Positions 10,887 through 22,182 of a stretch of DNA of 64,000 nucleotides are shown here, piece by piece. The DNA is from Calliphora vicina (Eukaryota > Arthropoda > Insecta > Diptera > Calliphoridae). The stretch spans positions 58,916,315 to 58,980,314 of the forward strand of contig NC_088781.1 of assembly GCF_958450345.1 (NCBI RefSeq), given 5' to 3'. The first letter of the stretch is position 1; each line of letters begins with the position of its first letter. The notes beneath the pieces were generated by a model. That model made no database searches. It was not told where the DNA came from and saw only the letters and a program-made list of their open reading frames with translations. The translations under genes and the position numbers were made by a program.

Positions 10887-12604
10887 TTATACCCTGCACC
10901 ACCACACAGAGGGATTTTGGTGTCAAAAAGTCAATTTTTCAAACACTCAATTTCAGAAATCAAATGATGCAGTTTTGCAGAGAAATATTTAAAAATGAAA
11001 TGTACAATTATAGTTTTAAGAAAAATTTTATTTTATTTTTTAAAAAATTGCAGTAAAGTCCATGCAAGGGTGTTAAGCAAAAATTTAATTATATTTTCAC
11101 GCAATTCAGTGGTTTATTGTATAATTTTCCTAATAATACCATTTACCTTTAACATATTTGAAAAATATAACATTTCTCCATAAATAAAAAAAAATATGGG
11201 GATATCATAAACCGTTAAGAAGATATGCCCAAATCTATAAGTCTCTAAACATTATTTTATTTTTGATTTTCCATGGAAAAACTTGTAGCCCCACTTTCTC
11301 CCAAGCTATTTCTTTAATAAAATGAAAGTCTTGTTTCGATTAAAAGAAAAAAATATTTTTTGGAAGTTTTCGGAACAGGATGAAAACTAAAAAATATCTA
11401 GACTTTTACTTGGATAGGAAAAATTTTATGCGAAAAAATCCATTTGGACTGTATGGGAAGTGGGCGTTGGGCGTGGTCGATTTTGATAAATTTTTTTTTT
11501 CTTAATTTAGTCCATATAATGCTAGGTGCCAAATTTCAATGCTCTACGACCATTCCTTATAATTTTTACACAAAAATGTATTGCATTTGGATTGCATGTG
11601 CGTTATTCGGTGGGCATGGCCGATTTTAATAAACTCGGCATACGATATTTTTTTGTTTCAGAAAATATATGTACCAAATTTCTAGACTTTTACTTGGATA
11701 GGAACAATTTTATGCGAAAAAATCCATTTGGACTGTATGGGAAGTGGGCGTTGTCGATTTTGATAAAATTTTATTTTTTTCTTAGTTTGGTCCATATAAT
11801 TCTCTGTGCCAAATTTCAGCGCCCTACGACCACTCCTTATAATTTGTGCAAACAAATGTATGAAGCCATCCCTCTGTGCTCCATAGTGGGGAGGATAGAA
11901 TGCGTTTGTGCAGATGTTTGTAGCGCCCAAAAATATTAATCTAACACCCACCTTAAAGTATACCGATCGACTTGTAATCACTTTCTGAGTCGATTAAACG
12001 AAGTCCGTCCGTCCATCTGTCCATGTAAAAATTGTGCGCAAAGTACAGGTCGCAATTTTGAAGATATTTCGATAAAATTTAGTACATATTATTTTTTAGG
12101 TCCAAGCAGCAAGCCTATTGAAAATGGCTGAAATCGGGCCGTTATTTCACGTTGCCCCCGTACAAATGTCCTCCCGAAATTGGACTTCATCGGTCATAAA
12201 TGTTTAATTTATATAGGTATCTACACAAATTTCGCTCCAAATAAGTTTTATATATACGAATTTCATGTCACCAAATTTTATTACGATCGGTCCATAACTA
12301 GTCATAGCTCCCATATAGACCCGCTTCCGAAAATCACTTTAACGTGCATAAATCTCTTAAAAATATTGGTAGACACACAAAATTCAACATAAATAACTTT
12401 CATACAGACATAAATCACACGACCTAATTTCATGGTGATCGGTCCATAACTGATTATAGCTCCCATACAAGGCGTACTTCCGAAAATCAGTCACGAATAT
12501 AAATTATTGATATTTTAAAAAGAAAAATGTTTTTGGAAAAACATTTACTTAGTGTAGGGTATTATATGGTCGGGCTTGACCGACCATAATTTCTTACATG
12601 TTTT
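10887..12604 (-). repeat. Dispersed repeat, family B, inverted copy with insertion
   Basis: Reads from right to left. The family start (GGTCGGTCAAGCCCGACC complement) is near 12570-12590 and the end (TTATACCCTGCACCACCA) near 10887. It matches the uninterrupted copy at 36024-36775 over several hundred bases. The two halves are separated at 10904-11882 by extra sequence flanked by CACAGAGGGAT and ATCCCTCTGTG. Confidence 0.75.
10904..11882. mobile_element. Probable insertion inside family B, with internal duplication
   Basis: Starts CACAGAGGGAT and ends ATCCCTCTGTG, an 11 bp inverted pair, and interrupts family B. Inside, a block of about 170 bases (GACTTTTACTTGGATAGGAA onward) occurs twice, near 11400 and near 11688. 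No clean target duplication is visible, so the exact ends are uncertain. Open frames here come from the duplicated block and are not recognised. Confidence 0.5.
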
Positions 12605-13810
12605 TTAATAGTTTTTTTTTATTGGATAAAACACAAAATGTGCAAGATAGGATTTGATAGACCTATGGTATTTGAGGAAACTTCTTAGAATTTTCCGTAG
12701 ATTGCATTTCTGCTATACGAACTTTTACTTTTTGATCGTCCATACAATTCGACCCGGCCTAATGTATAGCCTTGCCTCAAAAAAACTCTAAAATAAGTAA
12801 GAGAGCTACAGTGATGGCCAGCTATTTAAGACAAGTACTTGAATTTTTTTCATCAATTGAATTTTAAGTGCGATAGAGCAAAAACAAAAGGACCTAAGGT
12901 TTGAAATTTATTATTATTACTAGCTGACCCGACAGACGTTGTCCTGTCCAAGCAACAACAGCATCATAATATTAATAGGCAAGTCGATTTCTTTAGACCC
13001 CTTTTACGCTCATATTAATCATTCAATTTGGGCAAAAAATATACCATTGTAAAGAGATTTATTCACAGATGTGCAGAATATATATATTATTGTAATCGGT
13101 TCAGTCTTTTAGGAGTTATAAGCGTTTAAAGATGTTACTAACACATATGCAAAAACGTGTACATGTGAAACTTAAGCTAAAATGTAAATAAATATGAGAA
13201 ACAGTTAAACAGTATTGATTTCGCTCTGTTTTAAGTGAGAGTTGTTATAGAAAACAAAGAAGAAGACTTTAGTAATTTAAAGTCACTTAAAAAAATTTAT
13301 TTTGAAGGTGTTTTTTATATTTTCTAACTCCCATATGCATAAACAATTTTTAAATTTATCAAAGGCTGAATATAGACGGAATTAGATTAGAAGGCGTAGT
13401 ACCTTCCATACAGAGTAAATATTGATTTCGAGTGTCGAAAATGGGAGGGGTCGGAAATGGAGGTGAGTCACCTCCCATACAAAGTAATAATTGCAAGGTT
13501 CTTCAAACTTCGTACGCATGGCTCTCTTGCCATTTTACATAGATTGGCTGAAAATTGTCGGGATTGCATTAGTGGTCGTGGCCTTACAAAGGAAAGTAAA
13601 GCTTGATATTTACATAAAAGGTTTAAAAATCAGTGGGATCAGAGCAGTGGTATCTCCAAGACCAAATTAGTTAGTTATTTTCGAATATCAAGTGAACTGT
13701 AATTGATTATCAATATTTTGTTTGTGTTATTTTCGTACCATTGCAATGCATTGTATGTACTTAGGTTTTATTAGAAATCCATTCATATTTTTTTTTATTT
13801 TACTAGGGTA

Positions 13811-13841
13811 GGGGTAGCGAAGTGCACCGGGTTATGCTAGT
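13811..13841 (+). mobile_element. Second Helitron-type 3' end, plus strand
   Basis: AGCGAAGTGCACCGGGTTAT followed by GCTAGT. It matches the minus-strand end at 38386-38415 (GGCGAAGCGAACCGGG then CTAG). It marks another Helitron family joined into this mosaic. Confidence 0.5.
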
Positions 13842-13861
13842 ACATATAAATCAATGAACAT

Positions 13862-14490
13862 ATTTTGAGTTTTTATATATTTAAGTAATAGAATTTTGGT
13901 CTTAAATATGAGAGATCACAGATATAGCACTTTTTCTTGATTAAACGCTCATTGTCCAAGTTATTAGCGAATTTAGATATTTTGAGTTTTTATATAAAAA
14001 TTTGAGTTTTGTTCAGAAATATGAGTGATCACAGATCGAGCTGCTTTTCTTCATTAAACGCTTATTGGCCAAGTTATTAGCGATTAGAAATGTTGTGAGT
14101 TTTTATATCAAAAATCGATTTTTGTTCTGAAATATGAGTGATCACAGATCGACCTCCACTTCTTGATTAAACGCTTATTGGGCAAGTTATTAACGATTTT
14201 TGATATTTTGAGTTTTTATATAAAAAATCAATTTTTGTTCGGAAATATGAGTGATCACAGGTCGAGCAGCGTTTCTTGATTAAACGCTTATTGGCCAAGT
14301 TACTAACGATTTTAAATATTCAGAGTTTTTATATAAAAAAATGCATTTTTGTTCTGAAATATGAGTGATCACATTTCTTGATTAAACGCTTATTGGCCAA
14401 GTTATTAGCGAAATTAGATATTTTGAGTTTTTATATAATCGATTTTTGGTCAGAAATATGAGTGATCACAGATCGATGTATTTTGCAGAT
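13862..14490. repeat. 113 bp tandem array inside the Helitron
   Basis: The anchor ATGAGTGATCACA recurs at about 13914, 14027, 14140, 14253, 14367 and 14464, spaced 113, 113, 113, 114 and 97 bases. One more unit stands apart near 14834. Each unit also has GATTAAACGCTTATTGGCCA. Helitrons of the fly DINE type commonly carry such central arrays. Confidence 0.9.
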
Positions 14491-14519
14491 GTATTTAATA
14501 AGAGGACGTAGACAAATTC

Positions 14520-15640
14520 TATTTGTCGTACTGCGATTTTGGATAAATCGAAAAAAAATTTTGGATATTGTGCGTGGTCAATTTTTCTTTCAGTAAAAAC
14601 TTACTATGAACATTTAAACAAAAAATTTTCCCATTTTGGATAAATCGAAAAAAGTGGGTGTAAAAGTGGGCGTGGTCCGTAAAAACCTAAGTTGAACTAT
14701 GAATATTTTAAAAAAAAAATTCAGCTGATGCAATTACCAACGAACGACATTTGTTTTTATTTATATAGATAGATTTCAGATATTGTGAGTTTTTATATAA
14801 AAAATCTATTTTTGTTCAGAAATATGTATGAGTGATCACAGATCGAGCAGCTTTTCTTGATTAAACGCTTATTGGCCAAGTTATTAGTGATTTGAGATAT
14901 TGTGAGTTTTTATATAAAATCGATTTTTGGCCAACGCAAATACTTAGAAGCACTCATCGTTTCTCAGATGAACCTAATCCGTCGTTGGAAAATAAATGGG
15001 GGGAAACCTGGAACTGGAATTCCTTGTTTCCGCCGTTGAAATTTCTTTGACGATTGATTCCAAGTATATGCCAAGATATTAGCATTTCGGAGTATAGCAG
15101 GTTCGGGCAAATTTATCATTCCGGCACATATCAAATCAGATGCCATGTCACTACCTTTGGTCACATATTTAAAACATTTGCTAAGTGGTCGTATTAGTGA
15201 GCGTATTATTGGGCGTAAAAAACTTTTGTGGACTATTGCGAACATTTAAAAAAAATAGCCAAATCGGTCCAGGCGTTATGCATATTTTAGATATATCGAA
15301 AAAAGTGGTCGTGGTAAATTTTCTTACGAATTTTACTACGAATATTTAAAAAAAAATTAGCCGATTTTAGATAAATCGAAAACAGTGGGCGTAAAAGTGG
15401 GCGTGGTCAATTTTTCCTTCAGTAAAAACATAAATTGGATAACTACGAACATTTAAGCAAAAAATTAGCCAAATCGGTGTAGCCGTATTCAGATTTTAGA
15501 TAAATCGAAAAAAGTGGGCGTAAAAGTGGGCGTGGTCAATTTTTCGTCCCGTAAAAACCTAAGTTGGACTATGACCAAATTTTAGAAAAAAAATTGTCTA
15601 AATCGGTCCGGCTGTTCTTAACTGATGCAATTACCAACGA
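14520..15640. repeat. Irregular repeats of the AGTGGGCGTGGTC block
   Basis: A block reading GATAAATCGAAAAAAGTGGG then CGTGGTCAATTTTT recurs near 14550, 14635, 15290, 15370 and 15500, with AGCCAAATCGGT following several times. Spacing is uneven, unlike the 113 bp array. Confidence 0.7.
14964..15245 (-). pseudogene. Helitron helicase/Rep fragment
   Basis: A 93-codon frame on the minus strand, the same strand as the surrounding Helitron. Residues about 24-34 read CFKYVTKGSDM, which resembles the KYxxKGSD block of Helitron Rep proteins. Further on FQRRKQGIPVPG resembles the F-RRKQG-P-G stretch of the same proteins. The tyrosine expected before the lysine is not visible, and the frame is far shorter than the normal protein of over 1,000 residues. 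I read it as a decayed fragment of an autonomous Helitron gene; the match is from memory of the family and was not searched. Confidence 0.55.
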
Positions 15641-15943
15641 ACGACAATTGATTTTGATTTACATATATTGATAGATTTCTAGTTTCTCAAAGATGTTTGG
15701 AAAAATCGGAACAACATATATGGACCTCAGCGAACATCCGCTGTTAATAACATGATATGACCGAAACTAATGGAACTAAAAATACGAAATTTGGTCTGAA
15801 TATTTTATAATAATAAAAATATAATGAATAAATGTTAGAAAATGTGTTTATAGTAGAAAAATCTTGTGTGTTCGTGGTGAATATGTATGAATGGACACAG
15901 TTGAATAAAACACACTTGTGTGTTAAAACAGTCCTTATACATA

Positions 15944-16425
15944 CAGTAGCCCAATAAAGTCTACATACAGGAATTCAAATTAAATTTCTTTCGTTGAAAG
16001 CTGTATTTGTAAGTTAAAAGTAATGAAATATATTTGTTAAAAAAATAAATTCACACTTAAAACGATTAAAACAACATCACTTAAGTCGAGTTTAGCAACA
16101 TTTCCTATCACGTCCAAAATTTCACCGTTATTAGAATTTTTGATTCTTGACTCAGAATCAAAAAAATAACGACATTTTTTTTGGCTTTTTTGGGCTTTAA
16201 TGTTCAAAATATTATGAAACTTAATAGCCCCGCCCACCCAAAAGTCGGCTTGACCGAGAATAAATTTGTCGTTATTTTACTCAGAATCAATAAATCTAAT
16301 AACGGTGAACTTTTGGGCGTTATTTGATTTTTTTTTGCTATATCTCATAAAAAAAAATAAAAAAACTGCTTTAAATTAAAGTAACATAATAATTTTTCCT
16401 GTATGTAGACTTTCTTGGGCTACTG
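15944..16425. mobile_element. Tc1-like MITE with 28 bp inverted ends, in H
   Basis: Left end CAGTAGCCCAATAAAGTCTA and its right-hand inverted mate differ at one base over 28. TA stands on both sides (15942-15943 and 16426-16427). The related H copy at 32990-33020 lacks this block. 482 bp, with no transposase frame. Confidence 0.88.
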
Positions 16426-17072
16426 TACATATTATTGGAAATATTTGAAAAATAATTGAGAATCACATGGAATTTAGCAAACAATGTTTGTTTTAATTAC
16501 CTGGCCACCACTGTATATTCCACTGTGCCGAATCTTATATACCCTTCACCAAATTATACTTAAAAATAATTGTTTTTTAAATATTTTTAGGTAAACAAAA
16601 TTTCTTTTTTTTTCGAAATTTTTTTTTAATTTTTGTAAAAAAAGTTTTTAAAATTTTTTTTAAAATAAAAAATGGTTTTATGAAAAAAAAATCGGGATAA
16701 AAAATATTTTTCCCAATTTTGACCCATTGTTGCAATGAACTTAGATCATTTTATATCTATCATTAGATATCCATATTGTCTAAATTAATGACTTAGTAAT
16801 CCAGATATAGATAAAAAATCAGGGTTGTCCCGGTTTTTTCCTTACATCTCAGCTATTTGTGGGCCGATTTCGTGGATTTTAAATAGCAACACAATATATT
16901 GATGTATGAATCATGTATGTAAGTTATTTGGGGGCTACGGAAAGTTGATTCCAACATACAGATGGATAGGCGGACATGGCTATATCGACTTCGCTATCTA
17001 CAACGATCCAGAATATATATACACTATGGGGTCGCAAATGAAAAATGTAAATTACAAATGGTGAAGGGTATA

Positions 17073-17374
17073 AAAATAACAGAAAAATAATATTGTCCGT
17101 ATTCAACCGGATGCTATTTAGTACATTTTATTATAAAATAATTTTATCGATAGTTCATTTGATCGCGAATGTGGTCTAAATATTGGCTAAATATTCTCAA
17201 CACGACATTCTTTAGATTGAAAACTTTGTGAAATCGTATGAAAGGAACTCCAAATATATTTTTGTTGTGCCGATTTTTACACATCATCTTGTCCTCAATT
17301 GATTTTGTCTAATATAAGTTATTAACAAAACATATATTATAAGTTATTAAAAACAAAAACTGCCTTCAAAAGAA
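17073..17374. other. Gene-free stretch
   Basis: Nothing recognised. Confidence 0.45.
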
Positions 17375-17395
17375 AGATTTAAGTCATACACCCAA
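17375..17395 (+). mobile_element. Mariner 3' end relic
   Basis: GATTTAAGTCATACACCCAA is the inverted mate of the mariner end TTGGGTGTATGAC seen at 38720 and 53434. Only the terminus survives. Confidence 0.5.
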
Positions 17396-17488
17396 TACAT
17401 GTTAAGTAGAGGGTTGAAAAGTTTCGAAAAATGTAACCAAACATCATCACTGATTTACATAGAAAATTAACGGCTTCTTATCACAACA

Positions 17489-17690
17489 CACAGTGGGGCA
17501 GAATCGAAATTGTTTGGAAATAAATCTGGTATTTCTAAACGGCTGGTCCGATCGGGGCGTAGCCAAGGAGTATTCGAGTTTAAGATATTAAGATATTAAG
17601 ATGAGCCATACATACCTTCGATTTTTGAATTTTTTTGTTTCCTATCCTATTTCAAAGATTTTTATATTTTTGGAAAAAAATATAAGATGA
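17489..17690. mobile_element. Family F left-end fragment
   Basis: CACAGTGGGGCAGAATCG then AAATAAATCTGGTATTTC, followed by GGCTGGTCCGATCGGGGC, is the family F left end. It decays after about 200 bases. Confidence 0.65.
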
Positions 17691-19025
17691 CGATTATACC
17701 TCACTTCAAATTTTGCGCAAAGGACTCCCTTTTATGCTTTAGTAATGACTGGAAGTAGCAGTTCTGGCAGTCAACGGAGAATGAAATGGTCAATCAATGA
17801 TTCTTTAAAAATGGGATTCGTATTCTAGTTTCTGATTAAGCTATTGGATGTCGGAGTTTATTGCATTATTTATGAGAGTGGCGTTTAATAAGTTTACCAA
17901 TAAAATAAGTCATTTCCAGTTCTAGACATTTAGTGATTAAGTAGGAATGTATATTCATAATATATTTCCATTTGACCCGAGGCCATATGTCCTACTTCTG
18001 AACTAACTTATGTGTTATCAACATTTAGAAATAAATAGATAAATTATTTATCTTATTTATGCTACATAAAATTTGCATGTATTCGCATTTGTAAATCGTA
18101 ATTTGAATCAATGTCCGGTGGCGTTTTATGTTCCATTTTCATGTTTAGCTGGTAATTAAAGAAACTACTCGTTTTAAAAACCGCAGAAAAGTAAATCTGC
18201 GACGCATGCGCTCTGGTTTAGGTTTACACGCGGTTTGCATGTAACCAGTATTTTGTAGTTTTGTTTTCTTTTTTTTAAATTCTAACAAAGATTTACGAGT
18301 ACCAGCAGTACTTTGATGCCTTTGGGCTTGGCTACCGCGTCAGTTCATTTGCTTGGTTTAGATATTTGATTCCTAATTGTTGTAGTTGTACATGTTGTGC
18401 ACTGTCTTTTGGCTGTGTGTGTTGGACATCATGTTTTATCAGACTCACTTGTCCAAAAGGGGCTGTGGATGGAGTGTTAATAGTTGGTGTGTGTCAAAAT
18501 CACAACAAGTTGTTTTGTATGGAATTGCTGCTGCTGCTACAGCAATGTTTTCCTCAATGACAGTCATTGTTGTCAAACAACGATTGACGTTTGTGGTTGT
18601 ATGATTTGGATTCTGACACATGATACTCTTAAGATGTCTGCAATTGTTTAAGTTTTTTTTATTTTTGTTTTTTCATTATTCAGTTGACAGTTTTATTGAT
18701 AATTTATGACACTTTTGAATACTTTGATTGTTTGACTTGTGTTGTTGATAAGTATTATTGTTGTTGCTGTTGTTATGTCAGTTCATTTTGTTGAAGAAAA
18801 CGTGTTACGATTTGAGTCTTTTTTAACTTCGTGATAATTGTTGACCAGCCCTTTTTGAAGTTTATTTTGCAAAATGATTGGCAGCTCTATTAAAAAATAA
18901 TAAATAAATTAATATACTTAGTTTAAAGTTCTTTACCAAGTAGAAACAAATATTTAAACTAAAATTTATAAAATCTATAATAATAAAATGTAAAGGCAAT
19001 GAACTAATTAGTTAAAATAATTGGT
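17691..19025. other. Gene-free stretch with TG-rich low complexity
   Basis: Probably host intergenic or intronic DNA. Bases 18360-18790 are rich in TGTTGT and GCTGCT triplets, which open two short cysteine-rich frames (18366-18604). These lack any domain and look like products of composition. Confidence 0.5.
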
Positions 19026-19245
19026 CGATTCACAAGGTCTCTCATGTCCTATAATATTTCGCGACTCGGCGGCTCTGCTTAATCGGCTCTTAGGCGTTCG
19101 GCGCAGGTCTCTGCTGGTTGATATTACAGAGTAATATTATTTTAGGACATTTTTAACTTGAAAGCAATACCAACATTTTGAAACCATTGTGGAATATTAG
19201 GACATTGTGATAATATGAGATGATCTTGTGAATCGATCAAATCGC
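19026..19245. mobile_element. Foldback family C, copy 1
   Basis: Arms ATTCACAAGGTCTCTCATGT and their mate ending ATGATCTTGTGAAT surround a GC-richer centre (TCGGCGGCTCTGCTTAATCG). Copy 2 is at 34534-34972. No coding capacity. Confidence 0.7.
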
Positions 19246-19249
19246 TTTA

Positions 19250-19925
19250 CTTCTTTAATTGGAAAAAAATGCCATTGAAGCACACCGATGCATATGGTGA
19301 ATGTATTCCATCGGTTTCAACCTATGATAGATGGTTTGTCGGTTCATAAGTGCTGATTTTGACACGAAAGACAAAAATCGCCCAGGCCAAACAATTGAAG
19401 ATTGTTGTCAAACTCATCAAGAGCTTGCAAAATCATTGGGAGCTACTCAAGCAGCAATTTAAAAACTTTTGTGCGCAGCTAGATTCATCCAAAAGCAGGG
19501 AACTTGGGTACCATACGAATTGAAGCCAAGAGACCTTGAAAGACAATTTTTTATGCCTCAAATGCTTCTTGAACGCTATAAAAGAAAATAATTTTTGCAC
19601 CAATTCATTACTTGCGATGAAAAATGAATCCTTTACGATAAGCTGAAGAGAAGCGTAAGAGATCGTATGTGAAGCCCGGTCAACCAGCCGAATCTACACC
19701 AAAGCCAAATATACATGACGCTAAATTAATGCCCTGTATATGTAGGACCAAACGGTCCTACATATACGCACAATATATGCGACCAGCCATGAAACCGTAA
19801 TATTCCATCGTGAAAACGCTAGGTCACATATTACAACACCTGTTAAAAACTATTTAGAAAGAAGTGGTTGGGAAGTTTTTCCTACCTGCCTTATAGTCCA
19901 GACCTTGCCTTGAACAAGAAATTTA
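19250..19925 (+). pseudogene. Mariner transposase relic
   Basis: Broken frames give pieces such as PYELKPRDLERQFF, QMLLERYKRK and a PYSPDLA-like block before the end. In this order they match irritans-type mariner transposases: an N-terminal DNA-binding part, the linker with the ELKPRD motif and the C-terminal catalytic part. Several stops and frame slips occur (for example TAA after the QQF block near 19461). The element's ends were not found; a foldback element lies immediately before it. Confidence 0.8.
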
Positions 19926-19927
19926 TG

Positions 19928-20590
19928 AACAAAAATTAACATATTTCGAGAAAAATTAAAATAAAAGCTAATTTTTATTTAAAGTATATCCGTATTTACC
20001 TGTGTATGAGTTTTTGTAATTAAAATCGGCACAAAAATATATAACATTTCGCTATATTTTCATTAAAAATTCCAAATATTGAAAAATTTGACCTTTGACC
20101 TTTACGATTTAAAGGTTTACGTTTTCCGATTTAAGTAAAACTTTCAGACCATATTTAAAATTACCTGGAATATAATATTCTGAATAGCTTTTGCTTAAAA
20201 ATCGTAATGGTAAAGAAATTCGGATCATTCGCCAAAATATCGACAAAAAATTACTTTTTCTTGAAAATCGCAAAATTTAAATCGCAGGTACGGAAAAACT
20301 GTAAGAGGTATTGACATATTTTTTTCATATTTTTATTCCATATTATGATCTCAATAAATCCCCATGTGATGATCAAAAAATTCTAAAATTTGTTTAACAA
20401 AATTTTTAAAAATTTGAAAATGGAGCTTTGAAACTGCCATTAAAAAAAAATTTTTTTTGGTCGTAACTGCGAATAGGTTACCGGTATCCTACAAAGACAA
20501 AAACTCATACACAGGTAAATACGGATATATTTTAAATAAAAATTAGATTTTATTTTAATTTTTCTCGAAAAATGTTAATTGTTTTTCCTA
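19928..20590. repeat. Inverted repeat, about 90 bp arms
   Basis: AAATACGGATATATTTT at about 20518 and its reverse complement near 19990 form two arms of about 90 bases, with roughly 480 bases between. The right arm continues into sequence shared with the large hairpin at 22183-22886. Confidence 0.7.
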
Positions 20591-20800
20591 AATTTCTAGT
20601 TCAAGTGGTCTGAGACACGTTAATGGTCTGGCGAATTTGTAATAACTTTAACATTTTTTAACAAAATTTTGTCATTTATATCTCATTACAATGATAATTA
20701 CGTGCACATTTCGATTATTTTGTATTCAATAGCAAAAGTATTTATTTAGTAGCAAACTTTTTACAAAAACTGAAAAAAAAAATTTAATGTAATATTCATT
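20591..20800. repeat. Family G fragment
   Basis: GAGACACGTTAATGGTCTGG onward closely resembles 22560-22740, the right arm of the large hairpin. Confidence 0.7.
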
Positions 20801-20879
20801 AATATAAATAAATCTACATATTTCTAGAAAACTATGCAGAAAGTTAACGAATTTCACCTATTTATTCCATATAAATAGT

Positions 20880-21125
20880 AAAATTTAGCATATATCTGAA
20901 CTTTGACCTCGATGCGCGTCCAGAAATCGTTGTCCGATTTGGCTCAAATTTTCAGCACTTAACTTTTAGGCCTAGTGTCACAATATTCCACCTGGCACTC
21001 TTTGAAATCTAAAAAAAAAATCGGCTGTCACTCTAATATGGTGTGCGACGAAAATGTTGATGTATTACAGATGGAATGACAAAATCAATATACCTCAATA
21101 TTTTTTGATGGTGGGTATAAAAATA
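20880..21125 (+). repeat. Decayed dispersed repeat
   Basis: Ends GATGGTGGGTATAAAA, the same kind of tail as families A and B. It includes GACCTCGATGCGCGTCCAG. No coding frame. Confidence 0.4.
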
Positions 21126-22182
21126 TTCTGGAAACTCCTTATATTCTGAATAACCACAGCATTTTACAAATCGACTTAAACTAAAGATCTATCAGAACAC
21201 CTGAATCGAATAATTAAAAACTCTAGTGACAAGGTGAATTACATTTCAAACTCTTTGACACGACCTTACCTTATCGACAACTTGTACATAGAAGTAGTTT
21301 ACCTTAAAATACATCTGGTGTTTAAGTTGTTTTTTATTTACAATATTTTCCATTTTGTTTTTATTGTTATTAAAATAACACCGTTATTTTTAAAACAATT
21401 TACCATTAAATACTCAGCTATTATTCATGTTACAGTCTATTTATTGCACAACTTAATTAAACTCTACTCCCAAGTATTACAATTGAAATAACTTAAACGA
21501 TATTTTTCTAATCAAAAGAGTAAAGAACAGCAACGAAACCAAATATGAATTATATAGATTTTATGCAAATTGTTAATTGAATATTGTAAATTTGTTTTTA
21601 GATCGCAGACATGATTTGAAGCTGTAGTTTAAATTATCTCCAGCGGTTAAAATAAATAAACTTTAATCCTGTGATTGCATTCTCAAACGATTACAAAAAA
21701 ATAACAAATAAATCATTAAGATTACGAAATAAATTATACTTAGTGCGATTATAATCGTAATAATTATAAAAACCAGTGTTTATGTTTTATTTATCTAAAG
21801 GTGGAATTTTCAAACATGGTTTCAGAAAATATTTTACTTTTATAAAATAAGTTTGTCTTACAAAGCACATATGTGATAATCCATGTCAATAGCTCTGATA
21901 ATATTATACAATATGTATTTCAGATATGTCAATATTGTTTTCACTGAAATTTTGCACAATTAGCAGCATTAAAATATAAGAATTGGAGTGTTGTGTTCGG
22001 GTGTGCTGAATATTATATACCCATTATTGGTATATAGATAATACGGGATCCGTAGAAAAACCTTTATCTGGTTCACCCGATATATGTCCGAATAGTTTTT
22101 TCAATATATTTTGTTCCAAAAACCTGTTCACTCTTTTTTGTTAATTTTTAGACAGATAAGTTAATATTATCAAAATATATTT
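21126..22182. other. Gene-free stretch
   Basis: AT-rich with one short open frame (21234-21491) that encodes mostly hydrophobic residues by composition. No element recognised. Confidence 0.5.

Larger units (their letters stand above)
12920..15675 (-). mobile_element. Helitron, minus strand, in H
   Basis: On the minus strand it starts TCTATCAATATATG (from 15675) and ends CTAG (12923-12920). A GACAG/CTGTC hairpin lies 12 bases before the end. The base before is A and the base after is T, the Helitron insertion rule. Removing it restores AAATTTATTATTATTATTTC, which aligns with AAATTTATTATCAATATTTC in the empty copy of H near 32655. The interior holds a 113 bp tandem array, repeats of AGTGGGCGTGGTC, and a decayed Helitron protein fragment at 14964-15245. 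A second Helitron-type 5' end near 14773 and a plus-strand CTAG 3' end at 13840 suggest a mosaic of more than one Helitron. Confidence 0.85.
12809..16513. mobile_element. Tc1-like element H, copy 1 (contains two other elements)
   Basis: Ends are CAGTGATGGCCAG at left and CTGGCCACCACTG at right, in inverted order, flanked on both sides by TA. CAGTG ends with a TA duplication fit the Tc1/mariner superfamily. After removal of the nested Helitron and MITE only about 465 bases remain, too few for a transposase, so it is non-autonomous. Confidence 0.78.
12791..17072 (+). repeat. Family A, copy 2, split by nested insertions
   Basis: Family A begins with AAGTAAGAGAGCTA at 12794-12808 and resumes at 16514 with TATATTCCACTGTGCCGAA, ending GGTGAAGGGTATAA near 17070. 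Everything between is a Tc1-like element (H), which itself holds a Helitron and a MITE. The core GGCGGACATGGCTATATCGA lies at about 16970-16990. Confidence 0.78.

Noticed and set aside
13862..14490. CRISPR-like array
   Set aside because: The units are adjacent and nearly identical along their whole 113 bp with no unique spacers, in a fly genome; it is a minisatellite.
18366..18604. Cysteine-rich small secreted protein
   Set aside because: Two overlapping frames both look Cys-rich because the DNA is TGT/GTT-rich; there is no proper signal peptide and no splice or promoter context.
21234..21491. 85-codon hydrophobic protein
   Set aside because: Composition of AT-rich DNA gives Leu, Ile, Phe and Tyr; no conserved motif or gene signals.
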